From Pseudothioclava sp033100795 (lineage in GTDB: Bacteria > Pseudomonadota > Alphaproteobacteria > Rhodobacterales > Rhodobacteraceae), in the NCBI RefSeq assembly GCF_033100795.1, contig NZ_JAWLVI010000004.1, positions 272,037 to 336,036 of the forward strand: DNA of 64,000 nucleotides, in the 5' to 3' direction. The translations under genes were made by a program, and so were the position numbers. The notes below the pieces were generated by a model, which saw nothing but the letters and a program-made list of their open reading frames with translations, did no database searches and was not told the DNA's origin. Position 1 is the stretch's first letter, and the number at the start of each line of letters is the position of its first letter. Shown here in pieces: positions 26,465 to 35,911 of this stretch.

Positions 26465-27553
26465 CCCCGACACCTGCATAAAGGCCGCTTTAAGATGCGG
26501 GCGCAGGTTGGCCTTGGGTTTGCCCGACCGTTGCAGTGCGCTCGGGTGCAGGCTTTCCGAAGGGTCACGCCCCGCGACACGCGGCGCACGCAGCCAGAAC
26601 AGCCGCCCGACACCGTGCCACGTCCCGACCGAAGGCGCGCTCACATCGGTTTCAAACCGCTCTGCCCAGCCGTCGGGCAACGGAATACCCGCCCGCTGCA
26701 TCCGCCCGATCATCCAGACCAGCGGGATATTGGCCAAGGCGCGCGCCTCCTCTGCCTCGCCAAGCTGACCACCGATGTCGGCATGGCTTCCGCGAAACCA
26801 TTTCTGTTCGATCCGGTCGGCCCCGGTTTCGTCCGAATCCCAGATCAGCGGCTCAAAGATCGAGCGCGTTTCATCCAGTGCCAACGCCTGTGCGCCAAAG
26901 CGGACATGCGGGCCAAGGTGGTGGTTATGGAAGCGGTATTTCGGCTCGGAGAGCATCCAGAGCACCGGCAACTGGATCCCCAGCCCCATCACGGTATCGA
27001 ACACGCCCACAAGCTCAATCGGGGTTTCGGGGTGACAGAGGGCGGCGCGAAACTCGGCCACCGTATCATCCGTCCCCTGTCCTTCATACAGGCGCCACGC
27101 CGCTATCACATGCCGCTCGATCGCCTCTTCGCTGCGCAAAAGTCCGATCTGCCCGATCATTCCCGCCAGCGAGCGCGCGGCAAAGGCGCCCCGCGAATAG
27201 CCAATCAGATAGATCCGGTCGCCGGGGCGATAACGCGAGGCCAGCCAGCCATAGGCGCGCTCGATCTGACGATCCACCCCCCAGCCCAGCCAGACCTCGG
27301 ACAGATCGCGCCATTCGCGCCATTGCAGTCCCTTGCCGTAATACAGCGACAGACGCGGAGCCGCGCGACGCAGAAAATGATAAAGAATCCCGATGGATGT
27401 GATCTTCTCGGGTTTGAGCGACCCCAATGTGCCATCCAGCAGGATTACATGATCGACCGGCTCGCGCCCCTTGCGCGGGCTTGGCCCCGGCATTGGGGAC
27501 CACCCCGGCAGGCGCCGCAGCGCCAGCATGAACCGCTCGATCAGGCCGCGCAT
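26366..27553 (-). CDS. DUF2235-domain alpha/beta hydrolase
   Basis: A 395-residue protein with the DUF2235 (Tle1-like catalytic) fold. The first strand is DHVILLDGTLGSL, the nucleophile elbow GYSRG has Ser120, a second catalytic segment is GVFDTVMGLG, and SHADIGG supplies the expected His. DUF2235 members include phospholipase effectors of type VI secretion and housekeeping relatives. No type VI genes are near, so an effector role is not supported here. The final 33 codons run antisense through the end of the thioesterase gene and are low-complexity (AGGGSGGVKAA), so the true tail may have grown by stop-codon loss. Confidence 0.85.
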   Translation of the reverse strand: MRGLIERFMLALRRLPGWSPMPGPSPRKGREPVDHVILLDGTLGSLKPEKITSIGILYHFLRRAAPRLSLYYGKGLQWREWRDLSEVWLGWGVDRQIERAYGWLASRYRPGDRIYLIGYSRGAFAARSLAGMIGQIGLLRSEEAIERHVIAAWRLYEGQGTDDTVAEFRAALCHPETPIELVGVFDTVMGLGIQLPVLWMLSEPKYRFHNHHLGPHVRFGAQALALDETRSIFEPLIWDSDETGADRIEQKWFRGSHADIGGQLGEAEEARALANIPLVWMIGRMQRAGIPLPDGWAERFETDVSAPSVGTWHGVGRLFWLRAPRVAGRDPSESLHPSALQRSGKPKANLRPHLKAAFMQVSGSVRRPHDKAGGGSGGVKAAILDAANLAARDTG

Positions 27554-27693
27554 GGCGGTCCCTCACGGCGGCGGAAAGAGGTATCCTCGAACATCGCCGC
27601 ACCATTGGTTAACTCCCCCCAATATAGGGGAAGAACCTTAACAATGTTATGGCGAAGTCGCGGCAGAGCGCGTCACACTCTGGCGAGGGGCGC

Positions 27694-28839
27694 TTACGCC
27701 CCCAGCGACAGAGCGGTCACGATCTCAAGCTGGCCAAAGCCGTTAAAGCGCGTGTTGGTTGCCGTCGAATAGGCGCCCATACCACGGAACACGACGAAAT
27801 CGCCTTCTTGCAGGTCCGCCGGCAGCGGCACTTCACCGGGCAGCCGGTCAACGGAATCGCAAGTCGGGCCAAAGACGATCCGCGGATCGGCATTTCGCTC
27901 GCGACGCAGCCCCTCGGGCGAGTAAACGTCGATCCGGTCGATATTGCCGACCAGCGGAAGCTCGGCCAGACCGCCATAAACGCCGTCATTCAGGAACACA
28001 TGCACGCCGTCACGCACCGCTTTGACGCGGGTCACATGGCTGAACGCGTCGCCAACCAGGCCGCGGCCCGGCTCGCACACCAGCGCGGGGCGGTTTTCGC
28101 CAAAGGCTTCGCCGGTCACGCGGTCGATCAGCGCGAAAATCGCCTCAAGCTCGGGCGCGGGACCTTGCGTGCGGTGGTTCGGGAAGCCGCCACCCACGTT
28201 CAGACGATGCGCCTGCACGCCCGCATTCTGGCAAATCTCGGCGGCGGTGCGGATATAGGTATCCCAAGCCGCCGGATCGGTGCATTGCGTGCCCGGATGG
28301 AAGGTGAGCGACGGGATAAAGCCCGCCGCCGCCGCGCGCGACAGCAGCACCGCCGCCAGCTCGGCGGTCGCACCGAATTTCGCACCGAAGTTATAGGCCG
28401 CGCCATTCACCGGCAGCTTGAAGCGCACCGAGATTTCACGCCCTTGCGCCGGAACCAGCTCGATCAGCTTTTCCAGCTCGGAGATCGAATCGACCGACCA
28501 GGTCTTCACGTTCATTTCGACCGCATAGGCGATCTCGGCGCGCGAACGCACGGGGTTGTGGTAGTGCATCGCAGCACCGGGCGCGAGGCGCGAGATCATC
28601 TCGATCTCGGCGGGCGAGGCGACATCGAAGCCGCGCACACCGGCGGCCACGAGGTTCTCGATCACCATTTCTTCGGGGTTCGATTTGACCGCGTAGGTCA
28701 CAAGCCCCGGAAAGCCCTTGATAAAACGGTGCGCCGTCGCTTGCAGAACCGCAGGCGAGAACACCAGAACCGGATGGTCGGGTTGCTTGTTACGGATCAC
28801 TTCGACCGGGTTCGCCCAGATAGTCTTCGACAGTCCCAT
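27694..28839 (-). CDS. Type III PLP-dependent decarboxylase (ornithine decarboxylase family)
   Basis: A 381-residue enzyme of the eukaryotic-type ornithine/lysine decarboxylase family, giving putrescine or cadaverine. The PLP lysine is Lys52 in TYAVKSNPEE. Other landmarks are GFDVASPAEIEMI, FHPGTQC, LNVGGGFPNH, EPGRGLVGDA and the substrate-site Cys in GPTCDSVD. Start is the ATG at 28839 after GGAG. A structured 5' UTR resembling the alphaproteobacterial speF leader precedes it, and an Lrp-type regulator is divergent. Ornithine is more likely than lysine as substrate from the leader association. Confidence 0.9.
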   Translation of the reverse strand: MGLSKTIWANPVEVIRNKQPDHPVLVFSPAVLQATAHRFIKGFPGLVTYAVKSNPEEMVIENLVAAGVRGFDVASPAEIEMISRLAPGAAMHYHNPVRSRAEIAYAVEMNVKTWSVDSISELEKLIELVPAQGREISVRFKLPVNGAAYNFGAKFGATAELAAVLLSRAAAAGFIPSLTFHPGTQCTDPAAWDTYIRTAAEICQNAGVQAHRLNVGGGFPNHRTQGPAPELEAIFALIDRVTGEAFGENRPALVCEPGRGLVGDAFSHVTRVKAVRDGVHVFLNDGVYGGLAELPLVGNIDRIDVYSPEGLRRERNADPRIVFGPTCDSVDRLPGEVPLPADLQEGDFVVFRGMGAYSTATNTRFNGFGQLEIVTALSLGA

Positions 28840-28860
28840 AAGGCTTTCTCCTTCGCCAAA

Positions 28861-28936
28861 TGAGTGGCAGCCACCTCTTGCCCCTGTGCGGGTTGGGAGC
28901 GCGCTTACGCGTTTCAACCAACCAGGCAAGGTACGT
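28861..28936 (-). ncRNA. Probable speF leader RNA upstream of the decarboxylase
   Basis: The 5' UTR folds into nested stems: CUUGCC (28930-28925) with GGCAAG (28882-28877), GGUUGG (28923-28918) with CCAACC (28896-28891), and CGCG-UAAG-CGCG (28911-28900) inside. A short GUGG/CCAC hairpin follows at about 28874-28864. This arrangement and the position before an ornithine decarboxylase gene match the speF motif described in alphaproteobacteria. The assignment is from memory of that motif, not from a covariance-model search. Confidence 0.55.
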
Positions 28937-29064
28937 ATGAGCCGCCCTTTTCCTGTCTTTTCATATTGCGCCATATGATGCACAAATGCACCGAGCGAAA
29001 GAGCAAAAATAACGCGAAATATCGTTATAATGACGAAATTTCCGGTCAAATTGATAGGTGTTGC

Positions 29065-29496
29065 ATGGATGACCTAGATCGCGCGATTCTCGGGCTGCTT
29101 TCGGGGGATGCACGTATCTCCCTCGCGGTGATGGCGCGGCGCCTTAAGGTCGCGCGTTCGACCATACAGGCGCGGCTGGAGCGGCTGGAGACCAGCGGCG
29201 TCATCGCGGGCTACACGGTGAAGCTGGGCGAGGCGGCGCGCGCGGGCCGTCTGCGCGCAACGGTTCTGCTTGAGATCGACCTCAAGGCGCAGCCCGCGAT
29301 TCTGGGGAAGCTCAAATCCATCCCCGAGATCGAACGGATTTCCACCACCTCCGGGCGCGTTGACCTGCTTTTGCAGGTTGCTGCGAACTCGACACCGCAA
29401 CTCGACAAGGTGCTGGACGAGGTGGGCGCCCTGCCCGGCGTGCAGAACTCGGAAAGCCTGATTCATCTGACGACGAAACTCGACCGAGCGGTATAA
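29065..29496 (+). CDS. Lrp/AsnC-family regulator divergent from the decarboxylase
   Basis: A 143-residue Lrp-type regulator. Winged helix MDDLDRAILGLLSGDARISLAVMARRLKVARSTIQARLERLE, then the RAM domain (RLRATVLLEIDLKAQPAILGKLKSIPEIERISTTSGRVDLLLQV). I start it at the ATG at 29065, which gives the standard Lrp N-terminus. It is divergent from the decarboxylase, with 225 bases between them including the leader RNA; control of polyamine synthesis is the natural guess. It differs clearly from the other Lrp protein at 19440. Confidence 0.9.
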   Translation: MDDLDRAILGLLSGDARISLAVMARRLKVARSTIQARLERLETSGVIAGYTVKLGEAARAGRLRATVLLEIDLKAQPAILGKLKSIPEIERISTTSGRVDLLLQVAANSTPQLDKVLDEVGALPGVQNSESLIHLTTKLDRAV

Positions 29497-29566
29497 CCCG
29501 TCGAATCATAGCGCCCGCAGCCCCGCCCCGTGGTAGACTGGCCCGAGAGACTGACAGGAGGGGCAA

Positions 29567-30337
29567 ATGTCATTCCATGGAACGCCGTGCTGGTTCGAAC
29601 TGGCAACCAGCGATCTTGATGCTGCAAAATCTTTCTATGGGGCGGTGTTTGGCTGGAAAACCAGCGATAGCGTTATGCCCGATTTCGAATACCGCCTTGC
29701 CAGCGCGGGCAAGGATATGGTTGCGGGCATGATGCCGCTTGAGATGTGTCCCGAGGGCGTGCCCCCCAATTGGCTGGTCTATTTCGCCGTAGACAACTGC
29801 GAGGCGGCAGCGATGGATGTGGCCGAGGCGGGCGGCCATGTTCTGCAAGAGCCGACCGTCATTCCGCGAACGGGCCAATTCGCGGTGCTGGCCGATCCGC
29901 AGGGCGCGGTGTTTGGCATCCTCGAACCCGAACCGATGGACACGCCCCCCGAAGGCGGCGCATGGGATCAGCGCGCGGCGGGGCATGGCAACTGGCTGGA
30001 ACTGATGAGCACCGACCCTCAGGCAGGGATGGCCTTCTATTGTCGGCTTTTGGGATGGGCGCCCGATCAGGCGATGGATATGGGCGCGATGGGGAAATAC
30101 CACCTCTTCACCCATCACGGCGCGCAGATCGGCGGCATGATGGGGCTTGGCCCCGCCCCCGTCCCGAACTGGTTGCCCTATTTCGGGGTCGATGATGTGG
30201 CAGCAGCGATCAAGGCTATCCGCAGCAACGGCGGCACCCTCTCACACGGCCCCGTCGAGGTTCCCGGCCCCGCGCTGATCTGCGTCGCGCAAGACCCGCA
30301 GGGCGCATGGTTCGCGATTGTCGGCCCGAAACCCTGA
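29567..30337 (+). CDS. Two-domain VOC (glyoxalase-fold) protein
   Basis: A 256-residue protein with two vicinal-oxygen-chelate domains. Domain 1 opens with PCWFELATSDLDAAKSFYGAVFGW and domain 2 with NWLELMSTDPQAGMAFYCRLLGW. Both end with the DPQGAVFGI / DPQGAWFAI strand. The family includes glyoxalases, dioxygenases and antibiotic-binding proteins; no reaction can be assigned. The ribosome site AGGAGG precedes the ATG. It sits between the Lrp regulator and valS as its own unit. Confidence 0.88.
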   Translation: MSFHGTPCWFELATSDLDAAKSFYGAVFGWKTSDSVMPDFEYRLASAGKDMVAGMMPLEMCPEGVPPNWLVYFAVDNCEAAAMDVAEAGGHVLQEPTVIPRTGQFAVLADPQGAVFGILEPEPMDTPPEGGAWDQRAAGHGNWLELMSTDPQAGMAFYCRLLGWAPDQAMDMGAMGKYHLFTHHGAQIGGMMGLGPAPVPNWLPYFGVDDVAAAIKAIRSNGGTLSHGPVEVPGPALICVAQDPQGAWFAIVGPKP

Positions 30338-30433
30338 TTTTACGCCGCATTTCGAGGCCGGACAGGCGTCTAAGGCTTTTCCTTGCAGGGTCTGCGCGCT
30401 AAAGAGCGCTCAAGCCCTAAAAGGACGTGACTG

Positions 30434-33400
30434 ATGACGATGGAAAAGACCTTCGACGCGCAATCCGCAGAAAAGCGCATCTATGACAAATGGGAAGAGG
30501 CAGGCGCCTTCAAGGCGGGGGCGAATGCGTCCCGCACCGAGACCTTCTGCGTCATGATCCCGCCACCCAACGTCACGGGCGCGCTCCACGTCGGTCACGC
30601 CTTCAACAACACGATTCAGGATATTCTGGTGCGCTGGCACCGGATGCGCGGCTTCGACACGCTCTGGCAGCCGGGACAGGACCACGCGGGCATCGCGACC
30701 CAACTCATGGTGGAAAAGGAACTCGCCAAGACCGGCCAGCCCAAGCGCACCGACATGGGCCGCGACGCCTTCCTTGAGAAAGTCTGGGAATGGAAGGGCC
30801 AGTATGGCTCGACCATCATCAACCAGCTCAAGCGCCTTGGCTCGTCCTGCGACTGGTCGCGCAACGCCTTTACCATGTCGGGTGCGCCCAATGCACCGGC
30901 GGGCGAAGAGGGCAACTTCCACGATGCCGTGATCAAGGTCTTTGTGGAGATGTATAACAAGGGTCTCATCTACCGCGGCAAGCGGCTGGTGAACTGGGAT
31001 CCCCATTTCGAAACCGCGATTTCCGACCTTGAGGTCGAAAACATCGAAGTCGCGGGCCATATGTGGCACTTCAAATACCCGCTCGCGGGCGGCGCCACCT
31101 ACGAATATGTCGAGAAAGACGAAGACGGCAACGTCACCCTGCGCGAGACCCGCGATTACATTTCCATCGCGACGACGCGGCCCGAAACCATGCTGGGCGA
31201 TGGCGCAGTGGCCGTGCACCCGTCGGACGAGCGTTACGCCCCGATCGTGGGGATGCTGTGCGAAATTCCGGTGGGGCCGAAAGAGCACCGCCGCCTGATC
31301 CCGATCATCACCGACGAATACCCCGATCCGACCTTCGGCTCGGGCGCGGTCAAGATCACCGGCGCGCATGACTTCAACGACTATCAGGTCGCCAAGCGCG
31401 GCAATCTGCCGATGTATCGCCTGATGGACACCAAAGGCGCGATGCGGGCCGATGGCGCCAGCTATGAAGACTGCGCCAAGCGTGCGATGGAAATCTCGCG
31501 CGGCGCTTCCTTTACCGAGGCCGAGATCGACACGCTGAACCTCATCCCCGAGGAACTGCGCGGCCTCGACCGGATGGACGCCCGCAAGGCGGTGGTTGAC
31601 CAGATCAACGCCGAAGGGCTGGCCGTGATGACGACCGCTTTGGTGAAGGACGACGAAGGCAACGAGGTCGAGACCCTTGTGCCCTACGTCGAGAACAAGC
31701 CGATCATGCAGCCCTTCGGGGATCGTTCCAAGGTCGTGATCGAGCCGATGCTGACCGACCAGTGGTATGTCGATGCCGAGAAAATCGTCGGCAAGGCGCT
31801 CGACGCCGTGCGCGACGGCCGCACCAAGATCATGCCCGAAGCGGGCGAAAAGACCTATTTCCACTGGCTGGAAAACATCGAGCCGTGGTGCATCTCGCGT
31901 CAGCTTTGGTGGGGCCACCAGATCCCGGTGTGGTATGGTCCGGCATTCGACGAAACTGGCACCGTGACGACCGGCCTCATCCCGTTTTGCGCGCCCACGG
32001 GGACTGATGCTTTGGCGAAGGCACAGGCGTATTATCGCGATCTTCTGGGCCCGATTGATGTTTCGCTTGCCGAGGAAGAGGACGGCCTTGTCGAGGCGGT
32101 TCTGAATCTGAACAGAGGACTTATTTTCAGCGACGGCGACGGGAAATACGCAGCGATTGAACTGATCCGCGACCCCGACGTGCTCGACACCTGGTTCTCG
32201 TCGGGCCTCTGGCCGATCGGCACGCTTGGCTGGCCGAACTGGGACGAGAGCACCTCGAAATACTTCCCGACCGACGTCCTTGTGACCGGCTTTGACATCC
32301 TGTTCTTCTGGGTCGCCCGGATGATGATGATGCAGCTTGCCGTCGTCGACGAAATCCCCTTCCACACCGTCTACCTGCACCAACTTGTCCGCGACGAGAA
32401 GGGCAAGAAGATGTCGAAAACCACGGGCAACGTCATCGACCCGCTGGAGATCATCGACGAATACGGCGCCGACGCGCTGCGCATGACGAATGCGGCGATG
32501 GCCTCGATCGGCGGCGTGCTCAAGCTCTCGAAAGACCGGATCGCGGGCTATCGCAACTTCGGCACGAAAATCTGGAACGCCACCCGCTTTGCCGAGATGA
32601 ACGGCGTGTTCGAGGGCGCGCCCGTCGCAGGCATCCCGCAGCCCACGCACACCGTGAACAAGTGGATCATCGGTGAGACCGCGAAAATCCGCGAGCTGGT
32701 GGACGAGGCCTTCGGCGCCTACCGCTTCAACGAGGCCGCCCTTGGCCTTTACGCCTTTGTCTGGGGCAAGGTCTGCGACTGGTATGTCGAATTCGCCAAA
32801 CCGCTGTTCGATGGCGAGCACGCCGCCGAGACGCGCGAAACCATGCGGTGGGTGCTGGATCAGTCCTACGTCCTGATGCACCCGGTCATGCCCTTCATCA
32901 CCGAAGAGCTGTGGGAACTGACGGGCGAGCGCGCGAAGATGCTCGTCCATGCCGACTGGCCCGGCTACACCACCGCCGATCTGGTGGACGAAGCCGCCGA
33001 CCGCGAGATGAACTGGGTGATCGAACTGATCGAGGCGATCCGGTCCTCGCGCACGCAGATGGGTGTGCCGGTTGGCCTGAAACTGCCGATGGTTCTGGCC
33101 GAGGCAGACGAGGCCGCCCGCGCCGCGATTGCCCGTAACGAGGCGCTGATCTTCCGCCTTGCGCGCATCGACAGCATCACCGAAACGGCGATCCCGAAAG
33201 GCGCGATCTCGATCCCCGCGCAGGGTGCACTGTTTGGCCTGCCCCTTGAGGGCGTCATCGACATCGGCGCCGAGAAAGCGCGGCTTGAAAAGGCTCTGGC
33301 CAAGATGGAAAAGGAAATCGGCGGCCTGAGCGGGCGTCTGTCGAACCCGAAATTCCTTGAGAAAGCCGAAGAAGAGGTCATCACGGAAACCCGTGAGGCG

Positions 33401-33469
33401 CTGGCGCTGAAAGAGGAAGAGGCCGGCAAGGTGGCCGAGGCCGTCAAACGTCTGGCGGAGCTTGGCTGA
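30434..33469 (+). CDS. valS: Valyl-tRNA synthetase
   Basis: A 1011-residue class I synthetase charging tRNA-Val. HIGH motif LHVGHA is at residues 51-56 after PPNVTGA; KMSKT lies near residue 658 (GKKMSKTTGN). The editing domain contains TTRPETMLGD, and the C-terminal anticodon-binding region and coiled coil (LEKALAKMEKEIGGLSGRL) close the protein. It starts at 30434; a second ATG two codons on is equally possible. Its stop overlaps the DUF1992 start by one base. A nearly full-length antisense open frame exists but is a codon-bias shadow. Confidence 0.97.
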   Translation: MTMEKTFDAQSAEKRIYDKWEEAGAFKAGANASRTETFCVMIPPPNVTGALHVGHAFNNTIQDILVRWHRMRGFDTLWQPGQDHAGIATQLMVEKELAKTGQPKRTDMGRDAFLEKVWEWKGQYGSTIINQLKRLGSSCDWSRNAFTMSGAPNAPAGEEGNFHDAVIKVFVEMYNKGLIYRGKRLVNWDPHFETAISDLEVENIEVAGHMWHFKYPLAGGATYEYVEKDEDGNVTLRETRDYISIATTRPETMLGDGAVAVHPSDERYAPIVGMLCEIPVGPKEHRRLIPIITDEYPDPTFGSGAVKITGAHDFNDYQVAKRGNLPMYRLMDTKGAMRADGASYEDCAKRAMEISRGASFTEAEIDTLNLIPEELRGLDRMDARKAVVDQINAEGLAVMTTALVKDDEGNEVETLVPYVENKPIMQPFGDRSKVVIEPMLTDQWYVDAEKIVGKALDAVRDGRTKIMPEAGEKTYFHWLENIEPWCISRQLWWGHQIPVWYGPAFDETGTVTTGLIPFCAPTGTDALAKAQAYYRDLLGPIDVSLAEEEDGLVEAVLNLNRGLIFSDGDGKYAAIELIRDPDVLDTWFSSGLWPIGTLGWPNWDESTSKYFPTDVLVTGFDILFFWVARMMMMQLAVVDEIPFHTVYLHQLVRDEKGKKMSKTTGNVIDPLEIIDEYGADALRMTNAAMASIGGVLKLSKDRIAGYRNFGTKIWNATRFAEMNGVFEGAPVAGIPQPTHTVNKWIIGETAKIRELVDEAFGAYRFNEAALGLYAFVWGKVCDWYVEFAKPLFDGEHAAETRETMRWVLDQSYVLMHPVMPFITEELWELTGERAKMLVHADWPGYTTADLVDEAADREMNWVIELIEAIRSSRTQMGVPVGLKLPMVLAEADEAARAAIARNEALIFRLARIDSITETAIPKGAISIPAQGALFGLPLEGVIDIGAEKARLEKALAKMEKEIGGLSGRLSNPKFLEKAEEEVITETREALALKEEEAGKVAEAVKRLAELG

Positions 33470-33804
33470 TGGCAAACTGGCTTGAGCGTCTGGCAGAACG
33501 ACGGATGCTCAAGGCACGGACCGAAGGCCAGATGGAAAAACTGGCGGGCGAGGGGAAACCCCTGCCCGACCGCTCGGGCGAAGCGCATCTGAGCGCGGGC
33601 GAGGCTGTGGGCTTTCGGATGATGGCCGCGGCGGGCGTCCTGCCCGAAGAGATCGCCCTGAAAAAGCAGGTCGAAGCCGCGCGTGAGGCACTGGAGGCGG
33701 CCAAGGGCACCGAGAACGAGAAAGCCGCAATGGCGCGGCTTTCTGAGTTGATGATGAAACAGGCGATTGCCGAAGAGGCGCGGCGCAAGTTTCTGAAAGG
33801 CTGA
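33469..33804 (+). CDS. DUF1992 (DnaJ-subfamily-C28-like) small protein
   Basis: A 111-residue protein with the DUF1992 signature: LAERRMLKARTEGQMEKLAGEGKPL near the N-terminus, followed by a charged helix. Proteins of this type appear in bacteria and as the conserved part of eukaryotic DNAJC28; the function is not established. Its ATG overlaps the valS stop by one base. Its TGA is immediately followed by the convergent crotonase stop (TGATCA). Confidence 0.85.
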   Translation: MANWLERLAERRMLKARTEGQMEKLAGEGKPLPDRSGEAHLSAGEAVGFRMMAAAGVLPEEIALKKQVEAAREALEAAKGTENEKAAMARLSELMMKQAIAEEARRKFLKG

Positions 33805-34593
33805 TCAACCGAAATTCGGGGCGCGTTTTTGCAGATTGGCGGCGATGACCTCCATCTGGTCGGGCTTGCCGATCAGATCGGTCTGCTCGCGGCTTTCGGC
33901 CATCAGAACCGCCGCTTCATCCGCCGTGTAGGCCAGCGACACCAACCGCTTGGCCGCGCGGATCGCCGAGGGGCTGCGCATGGCGATCCCTTGCGCCAGT
34001 TCCAGCGCACGCGCCAGCGGATCGTCGGCAATCTCGGTCACCATCCCCCATTGCTCGGCCTGCGCCGCCAAAACGGGCTCGGCCGTGTAGGTCAGGCGGC
34101 GCAAGACATCGGCGCGGACCAGCTCGGGCAGGGTCACCATGCCGCCCATGTCGGGGATAAGCCCCCATTTCATCTCCATCACGGACAGGCGCGTCCCGGG
34201 CGCCGCGATCCGCATATCGGCCCCCATCGCCAGTTGCAGCCCCGCGCCATAGGCCACCCCCTGCAGCGCGGCGATTACCGGCACCGGAAGCGCACGCCAC
34301 GCCAGCGAGAATTGCTGGAACCGGTTGGCCGTCCCATGCGTGCGCGGCATGATCAGCGCCTCCATATCGCCGCCCGCAAGAACCGAGAACATCGCCACAT
34401 CAAGCCCCGCGCAAAAGGCCTCTCCCGCCCCCGTCAGCACGACGGCGCGCAGATCGGGGCGCTTGGTCAGCTCCCCGGCGGTCGCGATAACCGCGTCGAT
34501 CATCTCCATATCGACCGCGTTCATCTTGTCAGAGCGGTTCAGCCGCACCAGCGCGACCCCACCTTGCCATTCAACAGTAACCCGATCCATCAT
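33805..34593 (-). CDS. Crotonase / enoyl-CoA hydratase family protein
   Basis: A 262-residue crotonase-fold protein. Oxyanion-hole segments are visible: LTGAGEAFCAGLDVAMF and AALQGVAYGAGLQLAMGADMRIAAPG. MKWGLIPDMGGMVTLPELV then occupies the region of the catalytic glutamates. In the second acidic position there is Asp in PDMGG rather than Glu, so dehydratase activity is uncertain and an isomerase or hydrolase role is possible. No fatty-acid genes are near it. Confidence 0.87.
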   Translation of the reverse strand: MMDRVTVEWQGGVALVRLNRSDKMNAVDMEMIDAVIATAGELTKRPDLRAVVLTGAGEAFCAGLDVAMFSVLAGGDMEALIMPRTHGTANRFQQFSLAWRALPVPVIAALQGVAYGAGLQLAMGADMRIAAPGTRLSVMEMKWGLIPDMGGMVTLPELVRADVLRRLTYTAEPVLAAQAEQWGMVTEIADDPLARALELAQGIAMRSPSAIRAAKRLVSLAYTADEAAVLMAESREQTDLIGKPDQMEVIAANLQKRAPNFG

Positions 34594-34711
34594 CCCCTCC
34601 GCTGTTTCCCAAACTATAGCCGTTCAAACGCGCCCCCCCAGCCCCTCAGCCGCGGCCTGACGCAACGAAACACGCTTGCCCGACGCGAGGTCATGCCCTA
34701 CGCCTGCACTC

Positions 34712-35818
34712 ATGACTGGTCCTCGCTACACCCCGCTTGTCTCGTCCCTGTCCTCCTCGGTGCCCTTTGTCGGCCCCGAGACCATCGAGCGCACCACCGG
34801 ACAGCCCTTTCGCGCGCGCCTTGGCGCGAATGAAAACGGCTTCGGCCCCAGCCCCCGCGCAATTGCCGCAATGGCTGCAGCGGCGGGGGAGGCGTGGCAA
34901 TATGGCGACCCGACCAACCATGATCTGAAAACCGCGCTGGCTGCGCATCTTGGGTGCACGCCCGAAAATATCGCTGTGGGCGAAGGGATCGACGGGCTTT
35001 TGGGCTATCTGGTGCGGATGCTGATCGCGCCGGGCGATATAGTCGTCACCTCGCTAGGCGCCTATCCGACCTTCAATTTTCATGTCACGGGCTTTGGCGG
35101 ACGGCTGGAGATGGTCCCCTATGCGGGCGATTTCGAAGACCCTGACGCATTGATCGAGGCCGCGCTTTTGCACCGCCCGAAGCTTGTCTATCTGGCCAAT
35201 CCCGATAACCCGATGGGCAGCCATCACCCCGCCGCCACCATCGAGCGGATGATCGAACGCCTCCCCGAGGGCAGCCTTCTGGTGCTGGACGAAGCCTATA
35301 TCGAGTTCGCTCCCGACGGCACCGCGCCGCAGATCGACCCGAACGACCCGCGGGTCATCCGTATGCGCACCTTCTCAAAGGCGCATGGCCTGGCAGGTGC
35401 GCGCGTGGGCTATGCGATCGGCGCGCCCGATCTGATCCAGAGCTTCGACAAAATCCGCAACCATTTCGGGATGAGCCGGATCAGTCAGGCGGGCGCCTTG
35501 GCCGCATTGCAAGACACGACCTGGGCCAGCTTCATGCGCCGCCTGATTGCCGCCGCGCGTGACCGCATCGCGCAGACTGCGCGCGACAACGGGCTGGTGC
35601 CGCTGGCTTCGGCCACCAATTTCGTCGCGGTCGATTGCGGGCAGGACGGAGCCTTCGCCCGCGCGGTGCTGCAAGCGCTGGCGGATGAGGGCGTTTTCGT
35701 GCGGATGCCGGGCGCGGCGCCGATGGATCGCTGCATCCGCATCTCCTGCGCGCCTGATACCGATTTGGGCATTCTGGCCGAGGCACTGCCGCGCGCCTTG
35801 GCAAAAGCGCGCGGCTAG
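34712..35818 (+). CDS. Histidinol-phosphate-aminotransferase-like aminotransferase
   Basis: A 368-residue fold-type I PLP aminotransferase of the HisC-like class. PLP Lys223 lies in TFSKAHGLAGARVGYAI; the family NENGFGPSP, YLANPDNPMGS (PLP Asp) and LDEAYIEF motifs are present, and the RISCAPDTD near the end carries the substrate-carboxylate Arg. Start is the ATG at 34712. Rhodobacterales genomes often hold several HisC paralogues; no histidine genes are near, so an aromatic or general amino-acid role is equally possible. Not placed in an operon. Confidence 0.88.
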   Translation: MTGPRYTPLVSSLSSSVPFVGPETIERTTGQPFRARLGANENGFGPSPRAIAAMAAAAGEAWQYGDPTNHDLKTALAAHLGCTPENIAVGEGIDGLLGYLVRMLIAPGDIVVTSLGAYPTFNFHVTGFGGRLEMVPYAGDFEDPDALIEAALLHRPKLVYLANPDNPMGSHHPAATIERMIERLPEGSLLVLDEAYIEFAPDGTAPQIDPNDPRVIRMRTFSKAHGLAGARVGYAIGAPDLIQSFDKIRNHFGMSRISQAGALAALQDTTWASFMRRLIAAARDRIAQTARDNGLVPLASATNFVAVDCGQDGAFARAVLQALADEGVFVRMPGAAPMDRCIRISCAPDTDLGILAEALPRALAKARG

Positions 35819-35911
35819 GCGCTATTCCACCGATCACGCATCCCTCGCGCGCTGGTGATTTGCGCGCAAGGGTGCTGCCCGTTACTCCCTGTCCAAAAGG
35901 GAGAACCCATC

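Noticed and set aside
26366..27553. A type VI secretion effector (Tle1) interpretation of the DUF2235 gene
   Set aside because: No VgrG, PAAR, immunity or adaptor gene lies nearby, and DUF2235 proteins also occur in housekeeping contexts.
30410..33475. A 1021-codon open frame on the minus strand, antisense to valS
   Set aside because: It mirrors valS almost exactly and has no family-like motifs; high GC at third positions removes stops from the opposite frame.
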